From the NCBI RefSeq assembly GCF_014898055.3, contig NW_023604861.1, forward strand, positions 101,806,083-101,870,082: a stretch of 64,000 nucleotides of DNA, in the 5' to 3' direction. Positions 33,872-46,900 of the stretch are shown piece after piece. The DNA is from Talpa occidentalis (lineage: Eukaryota; Chordata; Mammalia; Eulipotyphla; Talpidae). Both the position numbers and the translations under genes were made by a program. Each line of letters begins with the position of its first letter. Position 1 is the first letter of the stretch. The notes under the pieces are model-generated. The model worked only from the letters and a program-made list of their open reading frames with translations. It did no database searches and was not told where the DNA came from.

Positions 33872-35810
33872 TTTGTTTATATTAAACTTTTTACTCTCAG
33901 ATAATTATAGATGTGAGATAATTGTAGATTCACAAGCAGCTGTAAGATATAATACAAAGAGATCTTGTGTCCTTTTACCATTTCCACCAATGATAACATC
34001 TCATAAAAACTATATTATATCACTACCAGAATTCTGACATTGGCACAGTCAAGATATAGAAAATTTCCATTGCCACAAAGATCCCTGTGTTACACACACA
34101 TTCCTCCCTGACATCTCCTGATCTGTTTTTTTTTTTTTTTTAAGATTTTATTTATTTATTTATACAAGCACTGGGTACAGTCAGAAGTGCAGGAGGGTGA
34201 GAGAATTCACCAGAGCCAGAGCAGGGAGCAGAACAGGCAGAAGGACCGAAGTACACTGCTGAGGGGAGCAGCGGGCGGCAGGAGAGGTCTGCGCGTCATT
34301 TGGGACCCTCGCCCAGCAGCCGGGGATAGAACTGGTGCTTCAGAGGCTGCGGGCAGCCTCGCAGCCCAGCGCTCAACTGCTGCGCCACCAGGGGAGGCCC
34401 TCCTGATCTGTTTTTTATTTTTAGAATTTTGCACTTCAAAATATTTTATAAATGTAATTATACAGTATATAACCTTTTGGGATTGGCTTTTTAATTCAGC
34501 ATAAATTTCTGGAGTCATCCAAGTGGTTGCTTGCTTCAGAAATTAGTTCCTTTTATTGCTGAGTAGTATTCCATGCATAGATATATCACACTTTGCTTCA
34601 TGAGTCATCCATTAAAAGACTTCTGATTGATGAGTTTTTGAATATTATATATAAAGCTGCTGTGAACATTCATGTACAAATTTTTGTGTGAACTTAAGTT
34701 TTCAATTCTTTGGGATAAATGCCCAGGATTGCAATTGCTAAGTGGTAAGTGACTACGTGATTAGTTTAATAAGAAATTGTTAAATAGTTTTCCAGAGTGG
34801 CTAGTCCATGTTATATTTCCATCAGCTATAAAGGACTTTTCCAGTTTCTTTGCATTCTTGATGTTACTATATTTTATCCATTTTAGTAGGTATGAAGCAA
34901 TATTTTATAGTGGTTTTAATTGTATTTCCCTAGTGAACAATGATGTTAAATATCTTCTCATGTACTTATTTGCTGTTTGCAGATTCTCTTCAGTCAGTGA
35001 AAAATCTGCTCATGTTTTCCATTTTCAATGAATTTCTTTTAAACTATTGGGTTTTGTTTTCCAGTATATTTATTGAAAAGACTAGCCTTCTCCACCCCTA
35101 CAAAAAAAGGAATTGAGCATGAGCTTTAGGTCTATATCTAGATTTTCTATTCTTTTCCATTGATCTATGTGTCTGTGTCTTCACCAGAACCACTCTGCAT
35201 TGATTACTGTAGCCATATACATAGATAAAAATTTATATTGGATAAAGTGATTCCTCCTACTTTATTCCTCGTTTACAAGAGTGTCTAAGTTATTCCAAGG
35301 CCTGTGACTTAGAACTTTTAGAAGCTTGTATATGTCTACAAAAACATTCCTGGAATTTTGATAGAAATTGCATTAAACCTATTGATCAATTTGGGGGAAA
35401 ATATGCATCTTTAGTGTAGCATTTTCCAATCCATAAACATGGTATATTTCTTCATTTATTTAAGTCTTTATTTCATTAGCATCTGTAATTTTCTATAAAG
35501 ATTCTATGCATATTTTCTTAAATTTCTACGAGTATTTTTCTTTAGATTGATTACAAGTATTGTTTTAAATTTTGGTTTCCACATGTTCATTGCTATTATA
35601 TAGAAATGCAATTAAATTCTGTGTGGTGATCTTGTATCCTGAGACAATGCTGCACTCACTCACTAGTTCTATCTGTTTTAAAAAATAGATTCTTTGGAAT
35701 TTTCTATATAGACATCATGTCATTTGTAAGTAGACTTTAATTTCATTCTTTCTGATCATATTCCTTTTATTTTGGGGGCTTGTTACTGTGTTTAGAACTT
35801 CCATATACCC
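33872..35810 (-). mobile_element. L1 LINE 3' part (ORF2 end and 3' UTR), decayed
   Basis: Reversed L1 text is continuous either side of a SINE: GATAACATCTCATAAAAACT, then GCTGAGTAGTATTCCATGCA, a TGCTGTGAACATTCATG block, and TTCCATTGATCTATGTGTCT near 35155. Many stops; inactive. It lies downstream of CREG2 in the same orientation. Confidence 0.8.
34132..34400 (-). mobile_element. tRNA-derived SINE (type B) inside L1
   Basis: Perfect 16-bp duplication TCCTGATCTGTTTTTT at 34116-34131 and 34401-34416. Confidence 0.93.
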
Positions 35811-37831
35811 TTTAACATTTTTACACATGTAAATTTCTAGAAATTTGCTAAAACTTACTGGCCTGAATGGGCTTTATCAGACTCAAATTTAGGCATTTTC
35901 TTTACTCTGCTTATTAAACAACTTGTTAATATTTCATTTCCTGTAATTTGAATAAATACCTGATAATATTTATCAGTGCTAATAAATGAGACCCACACTG
36001 CCAAACCCCTCGAAGCAGCAGCATAACCTTTAATGAGCAAAGTGGAACCTGATTATAAAAGCGAAACCTAGATTAGGAGCGCTATCCATAAAACAGGATC
36101 AGGAGGCAGAGTTGTTTAAACATTAAGGTTTGAGGCTCATATATGGAGTACAACATTTGTTCTTCCATTTCTCCCTCTTACTTCCATATAGGGGGTAGCA
36201 ACAGTTTTTAAATTCTGAAATATGAAATACCCTCAATATTACCTTATTCTTGTATATTAGAAATAGCCACTCTTAGGAACTCTTGAGAATTGGCTTTTGA
36301 TAAATAAAAAACTCTGTGCACTCCTATGCTTTTATTTACAGGCCTTTAAAAATATATTTTAATAATTCAAACTCTCTTCATGCCTTAATTTTTTAAAAGG
36401 GTAGCCATTAGTAACACTTTTTTAAAATTTAAAAATGCACATTTCTTATATATAATGATTTTTTGATGTTTTACAATGTCACCTAACCCACCAAAGAGAT
36501 TTTACAGCTAGTAAAGGACAGAAAATTGGGTGTTGCTAGATCCTTGATAGATTTCAACACAAGAGTTCTTGGATATGTATACGTAGGTCCTTATAGGTCT
36601 TAGATGTGTACATAGGTGCAATGTAGTTTCTTGCAAGCATAATGAGCTTCTGAATAATTTGTACAAAATTTAAAATATTTACTAAGAATCAAACTTCAGA
36701 GCTTTTTGGGAGCAGAAAGCAGTGGCAAATCATCAGGTTAATTATCACTTTACTGATCTTCCCAGTTCACTGACTACATATGAATATCAGTAACTCTTTG
36801 CCTTATTCTTAAAGCTGGAAATCTTCATGGAATCACTCCATTCATTGCATTTGATGAGTTCTGGATGTTGACTTAGTCTCTGTGATTCTCAGTTTTCTTG
36901 TCTGTCAGCAGCAAGGATGATACACCTCTCCGTGGTCATACATCTTAAATGAGATGATCTTGATAGCTAAGGGTCAAAGGCTGGGCAGGGATCTTGCTTT
37001 CCAGGATTGACTTTTCTTTCCTTCCTTCTTTTTTATTGCCTTTGCTCCTTTCTCTGGTTCACTTCTTTCCTCTCCTCTCTATGTCACAGAATAGGTGCTT
37101 CTTATTTTGGGTGCCACTCCAAATGCCTGAGAGAAGGAAGCCCTCTAACAGAGGTATCAGCCGTAGGGACTCTGGAGCTTGATGCTAAAGCTCCCCCTCT
37201 TGTAACTGTGCCTCTGTGGCCTGCTCACACAGATCAGAGCTGTGTACGTGGCTCCTCATGTCATAGTGGGAACAAGCATCATATGTAACCAATACATTCT
37301 AGCAAATGGGTTTTAATGCATTTGCAATCCAGTAGCGTGATGAGCAATTCATGCATAAATATCCTGAAGCCCTCAGCCTAAACACAAGATTGTGGCTGAG
37401 CGAGGCCTATTTAATTCTTTTGTGGTTTCAATGAACTTAGAACCAAGACACTGCTTTTGTCATAGCAAGTAACAAAGATTCTCTCACAATACAAAGCAAT
37501 CACATTGTACATACAGGCATATTATTTTTTGTCTTAAAGAATGGAACATGTCCTTTTGACCACCAACAATGATTCCCAAGTGAGTGAGTATAGGCTGGAA
37601 TACAGCATAAACAGACTATCTATGTGAAGTGCCTGTATGAATGGGAGAGTCGCAAAGGACCACTTTGATCTCTGGTCTAGCACAGGGTTCCCTGGCCACC
37701 CTCTCTCTTCTGCTGTAAGGATGACAGGGCTGCTCTGAGCCCTTCAATAAAGAGACAGCAGGCAATGGCTGTCTGGCATCATTCAAAGGTTTTCATTTTA
37801 TTCAAACACTGAGGATTTTCTTCTTATTTCA
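35811..37831 (-). other. CREG2: CREG2 3' flank, probable 3' UTR
   Basis: SINE-free, mostly unique sequence follows the CREG2 stop in the direction of transcription. Several AATAAA hexamers occur on the minus strand (for example 36336-36331). A MIR-like relic lies near 36870-36985. How much of this is transcribed cannot be told from sequence. Confidence 0.45.
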
Positions 37832-37979
37832 TCAGGCCTTTCTTGGAACTGCTTTGAAATATTCCTCCCTTGATATGTCGGATACTCCACCATACCATTT
37901 TTGAAGCCAGATATGTTCTATTCTCATCTTCATAAAGAACCATTCATACTGACGAGGCCACTTTCTGAGAATTGGGTGC
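37832..37979 (-). CDS. CREG2: CREG2 exon 4 (C-terminus and stop)
   Basis: The exon follows a TTTATTTCTGCAG acceptor and encodes HPILRKWPRQYEWFFMKMRI, then EHIWLQKWYGGVSDISREEY, ending KAVPRKA and TGA at 37834-37832. On the minus strand an AATAAA hexamer lies at 37802-37797, only 30 bp past the stop. A longer 3' UTR is likely, because the human transcript has a long one (recalled), so this signal may not be the main one. Confidence 0.96.
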
Positions 37980-40900
37980 CTGCAGAAATAAAGGACAAGT
38001 CACCATAGTGTTCTTAACACAGGGTGTTCTCTCCAGAGGTCAAGCCCAGGTCATATGATCCTGCAAACACCAGGTGTCAAAACAACCAGAGACAGATGCC
38101 AGGGAGCCAGCTATGGTGCCTGGGGCAGCCTGAGCAACGCAGGAAACTGTTGTCCCCATAAAGGGATGGACCACTCAGTTCTTGAGCCAATTTCCTTGGC
38201 TTGAATCCCAGTTGGCCAGCTGAGATGCTTCATGGGCCATTGCCTTCTCGAGCCTGGGCCCTTACCTGTCACGGGCATGACCGTGATGGTCTCAGGTCAC
38301 AGGGTTTTGCGGGAGCAGAGAGTAAGTGACCAGTGAGTGCCGGTGATTGTCAGGAAACACAAAGGCTTTATGCGTTTCTGTGTAAAATATCCAAAGACTT
38401 GTGAACCCCCTATAAAAAGTCTGCTCGCGGGAAGATTTCCACTCTGGCAACAGGTTTATAACTGCTGGGCCAATAGAGAGCCATTCAGAGTGGGCAGGGA
38501 GTGCCACTCTGCCCTCTGCTATCTGCTGACTCACCTTGTCCCCCTGCCCTCCCCTCTTGCCTAGCCCTAAACACACGTATTATCCTTAAGGGCAGGGGCT
38601 GGGGCTCACCTTTCAAAAATTTCATAAAAATAAAAATTTTGTTTCTATAATTCAAAGGCCAAGTGCAAACTGGGAAAAACATTTGCCCAAACAAATGCAG
38701 TCATAGATGATGATCTTTTTTTAAAAAATATTTTGAAATAATCTTAAACTTACAAAGAAGTTGACAGTACAGTATTAAGAACATTTTTTCCCCTAAACTA
38801 TTTGGAAGCCAGTTGTTGATATGATGTCCCAACTTCCCAAATACACAGGCAACTAAGATAATAAGATGATTGCTGTTATTTTAAACTAGTTTTGTATTTG
38901 CAGCCAGAACAAATTTTGGTATCTGCAAGTGGGGAGCAGGTGTAACAAATCCTAATCCAGGGTGTATTGGCTTTGGGTCCAGACAGTGAGTGAAAATGAG
39001 AAGGACCTCAGGGGCAAAGATAACGCCAACTTGAAAGAAAGTAAAGATAAGGCTACTGCAGGTGGGCGGTGAAGGGCATTTAGTGGTGGAAAATTGGGCC
39101 ACACTGCTGCCTGCAGTAAAGTAGAAAATAGGAAATAAAATGAATAAACCCAAGGCAGCCTCCTCTCCCTGCCTCACATAACATGTCAGAGGAGCGATTG
39201 GAACTAATGACTGAGAGTTGTATTTGAAAATCAAGTGTGCGCACGTGCACACACACACACACATCCAGATGTACACACATCTATTTCTCTCTGTATTGAA
39301 AACCATGATTTTGTGTAATGCATTCAATCCCAATCCAATTGCAGAGTTAGTCTAGTTTTTTCTCTTTGTATGACCCTTTCCCATGGCAGTGAGAAGCCAG
39401 GCTTTTCCTCTCCTTGCTACAGCTACTTATCTGATGATTCCCCCTATTTGTAAAATCACCCCAGCTCCCTGGAGTTGTAGGTGGCTAATCCAACTTACTG
39501 CCTGCTTTCATGTTTCTTCTGCTAAAGTAGACGAGTGTTACCTGCCTGGCTTCGTTGCCTATACCCCTGCGTGGTTACCCTCCACTTGGGAGCACTCCAT
39601 GTGGATGCACTTCTCGCCTCTGGGGACAGGCTCTATGTGCCTAAAAGACCACCTGTGGACAGCTGCCTGCCTTGCACAAGCTCTGACATACACTGGGCCA
39701 GCCTCTTGTTCATTTTGACCCCCTACAGCAGGGGTCTGAAGCTTTAGTGTGCATACCTATGGCCTGGGACATGCTCATTAAAATTAGATGATTGAGTTTT
39801 ATCTCCAAGGAATCCCCAGGTCAGTATGGACCCAGCAAGCTGCATCTGGAAGCATCCCAAGTGGCTCAGATGAAGGGGTGACAGGCCTACCCTGAGAAAC
39901 ACTGCTCTTTCACATCTAACACTGGGCTTCACTTAGAGCAGATTTTTGAAAAGGTTTACAGTGTTGACTTGACTACAAAGCCTCCGTTACTTCTATTTCA
40001 AGTCAGGGCATAGTAAAAGGTTGGCAGTGTGTGGAAATTGTGCCAGAACCCTTCCAGGTGGGGTGCTCCTGAAGTCAGTTTCAGCCACAGCAGGGCTGTC
40101 TGCCTGAGTCAACCAAGGCTGTTGTTGTGGGCAGGCAGTGTAGCTCTGGAAGGCAGCTCAGGCCATTGCTGTTGTGGCCTCAGGGCATCAGTGGACCCAG
40201 CCCTGGCTTCTGCTCTTTATTATTATATATTCTGAGCAAGCCAACTTTAAAACTTATACAAACCTTGAAAATAAGGCTTGCTTGGCAAATTCTATTTCCT
40301 CTGGGGACACTATGATCATCTGGCCAGTGATGGTTAGCCGGGCACATCGAGGATCTTCCGGGTCGACAATATTTTTCCTGTATGGGAGGAACATTTTTCA
40401 TATATTAAGATGATGACAGAACATCAACCTGAAATACCAAGAATTTTATTAAAAATTGAACATAGTGGTCACATTGCTGGTTATATCATCTAGGCTTTTA
40501 TACTGTCTGTAGTTTCCTTTGGACCAGGCAGGGTGAGAGGCATGTTTGTGTAGTCAGCCTGCATGCTTGGGGCAGTACCCTAGTCAACTGGACACCTTGG
40601 AGACCGCTTCTCAAAACCCCAATCAAGAGCCACTGCCCAGAATAGTGTTGGTGCTCTGCACAAGCCCAGGGGGCACCCTTAACTTAAAAACTATTTGAAT
40701 GGCACCCATGGAGTAGCATGATGCTTCTGCCTGGATCCAATGCTGGCTGAGGTGAAGGCCTGCAGATACTACCATCAGAAATTAATATCAAAAGATGTTG
40801 GTTCCTGGACCTCCCTGGTGGCACAAGGGGTTAAATAGCAATACTATGAAGCAATCCGCAGCCACTACAGCATGAGTTCAATCCCAAGCTGGGGAGGTGA

Positions 40901-43900
40901 CCCACATGGTGCAGCAGACCTCTCCTGTCTCGTCCGCTGCTCCCTTCAGCAGTGTATTTCAGTCAATCCTCCTGCTCTATTACCCACTCTGAGCCTTTCA
41001 GATATCCTCAGTGTTCTGTCTGTTTGAGACCTGGTCCCCTGCATCTGAGTGTCCTGGGGGCCGCAGCCTGAGAGCTGGGGCTGTTGTGCTGCACACATTG
41101 CTGTGCCCATGTGACTGATACAGCACCACCTCTGTATCCAAGCCAGGAGAGCTTCACTGGTTCGCAATCTTTTGCAGTTGTTGTCACACATCGTTTCTGG
41201 GAGAATTAAGTGCTCCCCCATGTGATTCCACTGGGACACTAGGAAGCTTGGCGCGGATTTCTCTGCCCTGAGCACCTTTCTCTGCACCTTTTGCCTGGGA
41301 GATCTTGACTATATTCCCTGGCTGTTAGAAACCATGAGCTTCTGAGTCTTGTGAGTCCTGCCAGTGAATTGCTGAGTTGAGGGTGGGCTTGGGGTCTCTG
41401 GCCACAGCCAGCCAAACTGACTCTGAAGATCCTTTTTTAGGTGGTATATAGCATAAAATGGCTGCCTTGAGGCGTGATTCATTAAAACCCATTCTCATTC
41501 ATTGTATTACATTAAAATATTGAGAAAGGAACATTTATTAAGCAAAGCATATGTTTTACCTGTGCTTAAGGAACTTGTTTTCACCTGCCTAGAAGTTTTT
41601 CTTTATTACATATCCTGTTGAGTCATTAACGAGAAATAGTGGACTTGCCCATGTAGTCAAGCAAACTGCTTCATATCGGAATGTGGTGTCCTGTCCTGCT
41701 GTGTTTCTGACACTTTGACAATGGCAAAAATGCAGCTGCTAATTGTGAATTTTTCTTATGGGATAAGATGAAAGAACATTGGGGTGCAATCCATATAATT
41801 ATAAGAACAGAATTTACATTGAATTTTGTAAAAAACCTGAGATGTTTAGGAGAAAATAAAAACAAACAGTAAATAGGAACTAAGTTTCTATATCGTGGAC
41901 AAGACAGGCTTCAGTCATCCCCATCTTACTTGCTCATCATTAAAACTAGTTTCTTCACAAAATTGTTCTGTGATGAGAGCAATGAAATTAGCACCACTAT
42001 TATAGATTATTATGTAAAATCATATACCACTGTAATATTATATAGTAACACACCACATTTAAATTTTGCTTCTCCACCGGTGGCGATGACAAAGACTAGA
42101 GAGGAAAGAATATATTCAAGTAGGTAAACAACAAAATTTCCATTTACCCAGAGGGCAACCCAGCTAAATTTGGAATAACTTCCTTCTCTCCTGTGGTAGG
42201 CAGGAAAGTGACCCCTCAAAGATGTCTACATTCTAATCTCTGGAGCATGTGGCTGTTAACTTACATGGGAAAGGTGAATTAAGGTTGCTAATCAGCTGAC
42301 TTGGAGAGGAAGGTTATCTGGCAGGGTCCAATGTTATCACAAGTGGAAGCGGGTGGCCAAAGGCAGTACTGGAGTGATGTGGAGTGAAAAAGACTCAACT
42401 GGCCATAGTTGGCGTGGAATATGGAATATGGCTGCCAAGAAATGCAGGCAGCCTCTAAAAGCTGGAAAAGGCAAGAAAATTACCCTCCAGAACCTCCATA
42501 AAAGAACACAGTTCTGCTTACACCTTGATTTTAGCCCAAGGAGATCTATTTGGGACCTCTGACCTCCAGAACTGTATGCCACAATAAATTTGGTTTGTTT
42601 TAAGCCCCTAAATTGTGGTGATTTGCTATGGCAGCCAGAGGAAACTTATCTACAATCTGAAGGAAGTTGGACTGCAACCTCCCCGTTGGTTGTGTGAGTG
42701 TGACATACCTGAAGTTTCTGGCAGTGCTGCTCCCCCAAATGGTAAGCAAATGCAACAGCAGTCAGCAAGGGGGATGCTGTGTACTCTGGGGTCCCTAAGC
42801 AATAGCTCACTATCTATGAAAGCCTACCTGGTGAATGGGTTGTACAAGACATTCCCTTCTCTTGGCAACATATTCTGAAGATCATTGAGGCATCTGCTTC
42901 TCCTTCACCCAGCTTCAGGAAAACCTGTTCTATCGCCAGAGCCTAAGGGCTAGAATGTACCTAAACCAACTGGCATAGTCCTCTGGGCTGTTGTGATGAA
43001 GTAGAGGACTGGCACAAAAGCAAGTTTGGTCATTAAAGCTCAGGAGCTATTTGCTGGGGACTTCTGGAATGGCCCTACTGGAGCATAAGCAGGGCCACCC
43101 CTAAGACGGAGCAGATGCTGCAGAAGGCATGAAGGAGAGGTGGGAAAATCTCATTTGGGTGACATTGCAGAGCCCCTAAGAAAAGCTTACCTCTGGACTT
43201 TTCAAATATGTAAACTAATAATTTATTTGACTCTCTAAAGCACATCCGAGCTTATTTTTCTGTTTCTTGCAACTGAGCGGTTCTTCACTAATAGGAGGGT
43301 TGGACTATGGGGGAAGGGCTGAGGAAGTGTGGTGGTGGGTGTGGTGTGGTGTGGTCACAGACATCTGAATAGGTGTGATCTTAAACCTCTGAATCACATC
43401 CAGTGTTGTAAACCCATGTTTCCTCAAAAAAAAAAAAAAAATTGTACACGTATAAAAAAGAATGAATCCTAGGGTCAAGGAACGGCCCATCTAATTTTGA
43501 ATGGTAATAATGATCCACAAGCGATTCACAATACAAGCTGTAAAGACATCGGGGAACTATGTAAAATGAGGATATTCTCATATGTGTATGTCTCATTAAT
43601 GCACTATTATGCAAACTAAAGATGGCCTATATTTAAAAAATATTCATAAAGGTATACATTTCCTTGCAGTAAGTCTCTATATGTTGGGTGTCTCATGGTG
43701 CTGAACATTTTGTGAGCAGAGGACTTAGTCCCTTTGTTCTGGTTATCTTTTCCCAAAGATTTAATTAGAGCTGCCAGTCTTGGAAGACAGAGTGTTGTCC
43801 TCTAGGCAAAAAACAGGCAGGCTTACTCAGATTTTGTTTCTCTAACTCAGGACCTCTCTCCTGTAATGCAACCCTCATGTGTGCAGATGTTACCCAGCCC

Positions 43901-46900
43901 TCTTAATGTTAAGCAAATGCAACAGCAGCCAGCAAGGGGGATGCTGTGTACTCTGGGGTCCCTAAGCAATGGGAATTGGGGATCAGGGAGCCAGTGTCAC
44001 AAAATGCTGATGTGCTGGCACTGCCATTGGTCTGAATAGTAAAGTCCTTTTTCTCTGACCCAGGAGTCTTGTGACTTCTGTGAGCATGCGCGAACTGTGG
44101 CAAACTAGTTTGTGACTTAGAACACGGTTAACTTGTTTGCAGGGGCTAAGTCTTCTCAGCACACTGGAGTCTTGTTCCACTTTATGGGGAAAACTTTGCT
44201 GCTTCATGAATCATTTGGCAATAGCTCAGTTAGCTTCAGCTGGGTCTGCTCTGTAGAGACTTCAATGATAAAAGGGCAGAATGGAGGTGGTAAAAGAAGC
44301 AGGATCAGCAAGAGGGAGTGTACAAACACCCCACTGTCCTGGCTTCCCAGAGAGAGGGGCTTGGGACTGAGCAGTCCTGGGGGCCTGAGATCTAGGTACT
44401 CCTCACAAGTGAAAAGACAGGGAGGGAGGGAGGAAAGCAGAGCAGAGAGAGAGAGAGAAAGAGAATGAAATGCATCTTGGGGAACTAACTGGAAATTACT
44501 AGCACTAGAAAATTTAAACAACCTAAGAATGGAAGAAAGGTAAAGAAAGAAAGGAGTTTTCAGGAGCTCAGCCTCAACTCATGTTGAGTTGGATGCGATA
44601 GATGGATGAATAGAGAGACATATGGGAAGTGGCGATACTAAGATGGTGGAAGTCATAGCTATAATGTGGAATTCTGTTCATCTTACCTATAGTGGAGATT
44701 TTTACAAGTGGCGGACACTTTATATACATGTTCATGTGTTAGATCTCACTGTCTCAATTTATTTATTTATTTTTTCCCCCCATAGAGGCATGTTTATTTA
44801 TTTATTTGTTTGTTTGTTTGTTTGTTTTGTTTATACATGCACTGGGGACAGTCAGAAGCGCGGGAGGGTGAGAGAATTCACCAGAGCCAGAGCGGGGAGC
44901 AGAGCAGGCAGAAGGACCGAAGTACACTGCTGAGGTGGCAGCGGGCGGCAGGAGAGGTCTGCGCGCCATGTGGGACCCTCCTCTGGTGGCCGGGGAGCAG
45001 CCGGGGATCGAACTGGTGCTGCAGAGGCTGCGGGCAGCTTCGCAACCCAGCGCTCAACCGCTGCGCCACCTGGGAGGCCCTCACTGTCTCAATTTAAGTG
45101 ACTTGCAACAAACAGGAGGAGCCTGTGTCTTTAAGTCTTGCTATGCATGCTTGGTATACAGTGAAAGCTCAATAAATATCATTTGAGGGGAAAAAAATCT
45201 TACTTTTTCTCTTTTTAAGGAAAAAGAATCCAGATTTTATTTATTTATTTACTTATATTCTTCTCCCCTACCCTTATCCTTTATGCCCCTTGGACCTTTT
45301 CTCCCTCCCCACTACCTCTTAACCTCACTTTTTTTTTTTTTTTATTAGTATTCACTAGTTTTTATAAGTATTTCACTGTGTTGAATCAGCAGCTATGTAA
45401 ACATTCACCATTTATCTTTGTCATTCTGACTTACTCTACTGCATATAATTTCCTTAAACTCCCTCCATTTTGCTGTAAGTGGCAACATTTTATCTTTCCT
45501 TTGGCTGAATAATATTTCATTGTGTGGACATACCATATCTTCTTAATGTAGTCTTCTATTGGTAGGCATTTAGGTTGTTTCCACGACCTAGCCATTGTAA
45601 ATAATGGTATTATAAACAATAAATATGGTAGAACATGCAACTTTTTTCATGTGCTTCAGAGATAGATGTCCAAGCATGGGACTACTGGTCTTATGTTACT
45701 TTCTTTCTTTTTTTTTTTAAGATTTATTTATTTATGCATACAAGAGGTGGGGTACAGGCCAGAGGTGTGGGGTGAGGATTCACAAGAGACAGAGTGGGGA
45801 GCAGAACAAGCAGATGTACTGAAAGAAATACACTGGTGAGGGGAGCAGCAGGCGAGACAGGACACGTTTGCTACGACATGTGGGTCACCTCCCTGGCCAG
45901 GGATCGAACTCGTGCTGCAGTGGCTGTGGATAGCTTCATAGTGCTGTGCCTTAACCCCTTGTGCCACCAGGGAGGCCCCTCTTATGGTATTTTCAGTTTA
46001 AGTTTTTTAAGATAACTCCAGGCCACTTTCTACAATAGCTGCACCAACTTACATGCCCATCAACAATGTAATAGGGTTCCTCTCTCCCCACCCTCTCCAG
46101 CATGTGTTGTTGGGGATCTCTATAATATGTGTCACTCTCACGGTTGTGAGATGATAACTTATTGTAGTTTTGACCTACAACTCCTTCATAAAGTGATGAT
46201 TTTTCCATATGTTATTGACTGGCCTTTTGGATATCCTTTTTGGTGAATTGTCTGTTCATATTTGCTGTCCACCTATTAATTTTTTTTAATGGTGGAAAAT
46301 TCTTATTTTCTATGCAATTTTAGTTTGTTCCTTTGTATGTAGTATGCTGAATTCAATTAATGTTTAATTGAATTTACTATCAGCATCTCCCCAACTTGTC
46401 TTTATGTTTTTAGAGTTTTCTCCTTTGCGTTCCTTTGTTATTCTTAATTAAAGTCTTTTTTCATACTATTTTTATACACTAGATAATTTAAGTACACTTT
46501 TGTTTCATCTCAGGAAAGTTACTTTAACAATGTGCTTTTCAGATGGAGAAGGTTCAGCTCACAAAAGCAAAAGGAGGGCCTCCCCTGGTGGTGCAGCAGT
46601 TGAGCGCTGGGCTGCGAAGCTGCCTGCAGCCTCTGCAGCACCAGTTCAATCTCCGACCAGACCACCAGAGAGGGTCTCACATGGCATGACAGACCTCTCC
46701 TGCTGTGCCCGCTGCTCCCCTAAGCAGTGTATTTCATCAGTCTGCCTGTTCTGTTCCCTGCTCTGGCTCTAGTGAATTCTCTCACCTTCCTGTGTTTCTG
46801 ACTGTACCTAGTGCTTGCATAAATAAATAAATCTTTAAAAAAAAAAAAAAAGCAAAAGGACATTTACCATGGATATATACAACTGGAATGTCAATATTGA

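Larger units (their letters stand above)
37980..40263 (-). other. CREG2: CREG2 intron 3
   Basis: This 2.3-kb GT-AG intron carries an L1 3' relic (38708-38850), a short (AC)n run and a MER5-like relic, and no SINE. The remainder is unassigned unique sequence. Confidence 0.9.
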
